Of a DNA stretch of 64,000 nucleotides, positions 61,951-64,000 are shown one piece after another. The stretch is from Taudactylus pleione. Its lineage: Eukaryota > Chordata > Amphibia > Anura > Myobatrachidae. The DNA lies in the NCBI GenBank assembly GCA_031769625.1, contig JAUIMM010000040.1, positions 14,397,501 through 14,461,500 on the forward strand. The letters are read 5' to 3'. Under the pieces are notes generated by a model. That model saw only the letters and a list, made by a program, of their open reading frames with translations. It did not search any database and was not told the DNA's origin. The position numbers and the translations under genes are program-made. Each line of letters begins with the position of its first letter. Position 1 is the first letter of the stretch.

Positions 61951-63130
61951 TACTAGCAACAGCATGTAACCAAAACTTTCATTGAGTAGTTGTTATTAGA
62001 TATTGAGAAGGAAACCTCTGATAAAACTGTGTAGCTACAGCAAAATGTTAATGAAAAAACTTTACAAACAAGAATGCTGTACATGCATTACAAGAGAAGT
62101 TGTGGCATGAAGGTGAGAGGCAGGGCAGGGTAACCATTACAACAAATATACTGTACCTGCAAAATGGAATTTTGGGAACAGAACCTGGTGACAATGGGCA
62201 ACATAATTGAGTCTCTGGAATACAGTCTATGAACTGTCTCTGGAGTACAGTCACTCCCTCTGCAGTCACACTGCACAATTCCTATGGTACCTGACTTGGC
62301 CAGGAGCTGAGAATTCTTCCTGACTCTCTCCACTTCAGACTATAATCTCAGTGCAAAGGTGAGGCCCATATGCCCAGCCTTCATCCCAAACTATGTGGAG
62401 TCAAGGAACTCAGACCCATGTTATACTACCTGGGACCATGGGACTTTATTAATAATCATCACTGGTGGCGCAGTTGCCCAGAGACTTAGGTGAGGCAGAG
62501 GAGTCTGGGAGGGGAGCATATGAACCCCGTGGAACTCAAGTGACAGTCATGGTACCTCTGTCTGTTTGTCTGGGCAGGGATCCCTCCCAGTGATGGGACC
62601 TGAAGCAGTTGTTCCTGTTGTCCCTCTTGGTGGTCCTGACTATTAGTCCTTTTGTTAGCAGGAATATGATAAAACATATTTGTTATTCATTTTATTATGG
62701 TTAATAAAGTTATTTTTAGTATAATTCCATAGTCGATTGGGTTGGGGTTCAACGTTCAACACACAATGGGGGTTGGGTGCTAAGTACAAATGTAGGTACA
62801 ACAAGTGTTCCTGCTCTTCTGCTTGGAGTGCATGAATAACTAGTTGAGCTTTCTGATTGTATTTGGCTAGTAATCAAAGCTTAGCTGCCTCCCAGGGATA
62901 TATTCTGATATCCCTGGCCTCATTACATACACTATTGCAGCATTACACTGAATTTGATTAGTAGGTTCAGCTGATTCCAGAAATTATCTGTACTCCTATA
63001 GCAGAAAGGGGGATACTTGTGGAAACTTAAATTATACCAACTAATAGGTATGCATTAATTAAATAATGATTGTTTTAAACTTAATACAAGTAAACTATGC
63101 ATAGTAAAAATATGAAATCATAAAACTTAC
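61951..63130. other. Intron, nothing firm
   Basis: No exon or element ends seen between the Tigger-like MITE and the transmembrane exon. Confidence 0.5.
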
Positions 63131-63275
63131 CGCCAATATATAAGAATACCCACAAGTACCACAAGACAGATAAAGGTCAGGGATGAGACGACCACAAGGG
63201 GTATAATTGTCTTCTCCTGTGATTCCAGACCTTCTGCTAGACCAACACGAGACTCATGGCTACTATTACTTGCCT
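63131..63275 (-). CDS. ptprz1: ptprz1 transmembrane exon
   Basis: The exon encodes the end of the ectodomain ([19 protein letters not shown]), a linker QEKT, and the single membrane helix [19 protein letters not shown] continuing GILIYW, and ends in two bases of an arginine codon. Acceptor CTACAG lies just above 63275; donor GTAAGT starts at 63130. The hydrophobic run of about 25 residues followed by YWR-K marks the membrane exit to the cytoplasm. It starts with the last two bases of a Glu codon, so the upstream exon off the right edge must end with one base of that codon. An alternative start two bases further in is possible but would change the incoming phase. Confidence 0.95.
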
Positions 63276-64000
63276 CTGTAGTCAGAGAAAGTGGAAATCA
63301 TCCATATTTATGTGATAGCAAAAATGATTCAGAAAACATTCTATATAGAGCTAGATTTATAAAGCATTGTAAATAACTGACTAATTATCACTATCTCAGA
63401 ATAGAATACAGTCTTATAGACTTCTTCGTACACCTCAGTAAGTTTAGGAGTGTGGGCTATAGTAGCTTTGTTGTAAAATGGAATTTGTATATCTTGTGGT
63501 GCTCTATGGTTGCCTATTCCCAAGTGCTAATATTAGGACAACCAACTTCTTCTACAGTAAGCAAAGCCCTTGTGTTTCTTTGGCTCACTTACCTTGTTTT
63601 ATTCTCCAGAACCTTCACATCATATAGTTGCAAATAATACATGAGTAACATGTACAGTATAATCATTTCTTGTTGATTAGTGTTACCAGAAATGTTATCA
63701 GTTTACAATTATGTGCACTGATGACACTTCTGTTATAAAACGTATATCATAACCCTGCTATGTTATTTACAAATGATTTTGTTACGGTGTGGGGAAGGCA
63801 CAATATATTGTGTATCATGCAGTTTCCACTAGGTTTGTTAGGATATGGAGAGACAATAAACCGAAAATACAAGTTAATATGATCTAATAAGAATTTTTGT
63901 TGTTGGTTCTCTGTAATCAGTCATTTTAGACTTAAAGGCCAGCTGTCTTGCCCATCAATATGCTTTTCTGCTGTACATAGGAAAAAATATTCCCCCATGT
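63276..64000. other. Intron upstream of the transmembrane exon
   Basis: AT-rich intron reaching the right edge; nothing else recognised. Confidence 0.5.

Overview
This window is vertebrate nuclear DNA, most likely from a frog or toad. It lies inside one large gene on the minus strand, ptprz1, which encodes receptor-type protein tyrosine phosphatase zeta. I located 17 coding exons between 63275 and 2149. All have AG/GT boundaries and all join in one open frame: 1,964 coding bases, about 654 codons. They run from the transmembrane exon through the juxtamembrane segment, the active phosphatase domain D1 (signature [10 protein letters not shown]) and the inactive domain D2 (VHDEYGSVTAG, with Asp where Cys would be). 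The extracellular exons lie beyond the right edge. The last exon, with the C-terminal tail and stop, lies beyond the left edge.

The rest is intron packed with transposable elements. The anuran guess rests on their style: many foldback MITEs (short non-autonomous DNA transposons with inverted ends), several hAT-type elements with 8-bp target duplications, elements built around degenerate CCCTAA-like arrays, an L1-clade LINE and a Tc1-like transposase relic. No species is claimed. I found no other host gene, no tRNA or rRNA gene and no bacterial feature.

Layout from left to right: 1-2148 is the terminal intron, with a 31-32 bp minisatellite. 2149-7666 holds four D2 exons with MITEs between them. 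7667-22374 is a 14.7-kb intron with MITEs, two elements with TTAGGG-like cores and a 7-kb L1 at 15345-22356, whose 3' target duplication overlaps the splice donor of the next exon. 22375-25247 holds three exons (start of D2 and the linker). 25248-29991 is an intron with the Tc1-like relic. 29992-38170 holds four D1 exons; its introns contain a nested hAT element with a 1.25-kb telomere-like minisatellite, a 1.2-kb foldback insertion and a duplicated splice donor. 41094-44461 holds the start of D1 and a 21-nt microexon. 44462-53401 contains a MITE carrying seventeen copies of a 36-bp repeat, two perfect hAT insertions and a SINE-like unit. 53402-53493 and 63131-63275 are the juxtamembrane and transmembrane exons.

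The only working gene product visible is the phosphatase. Every other open reading frame is part of a transposon or a repeat, or has no support. I see no clearly new biological system. The most interesting items are the L1 landing on a splice donor, the donor duplicated beside a templated-looking filler, a family of elements with a splice-donor-like motif beside a telomere-like array, and the two large repeat arrays grown inside MITEs.
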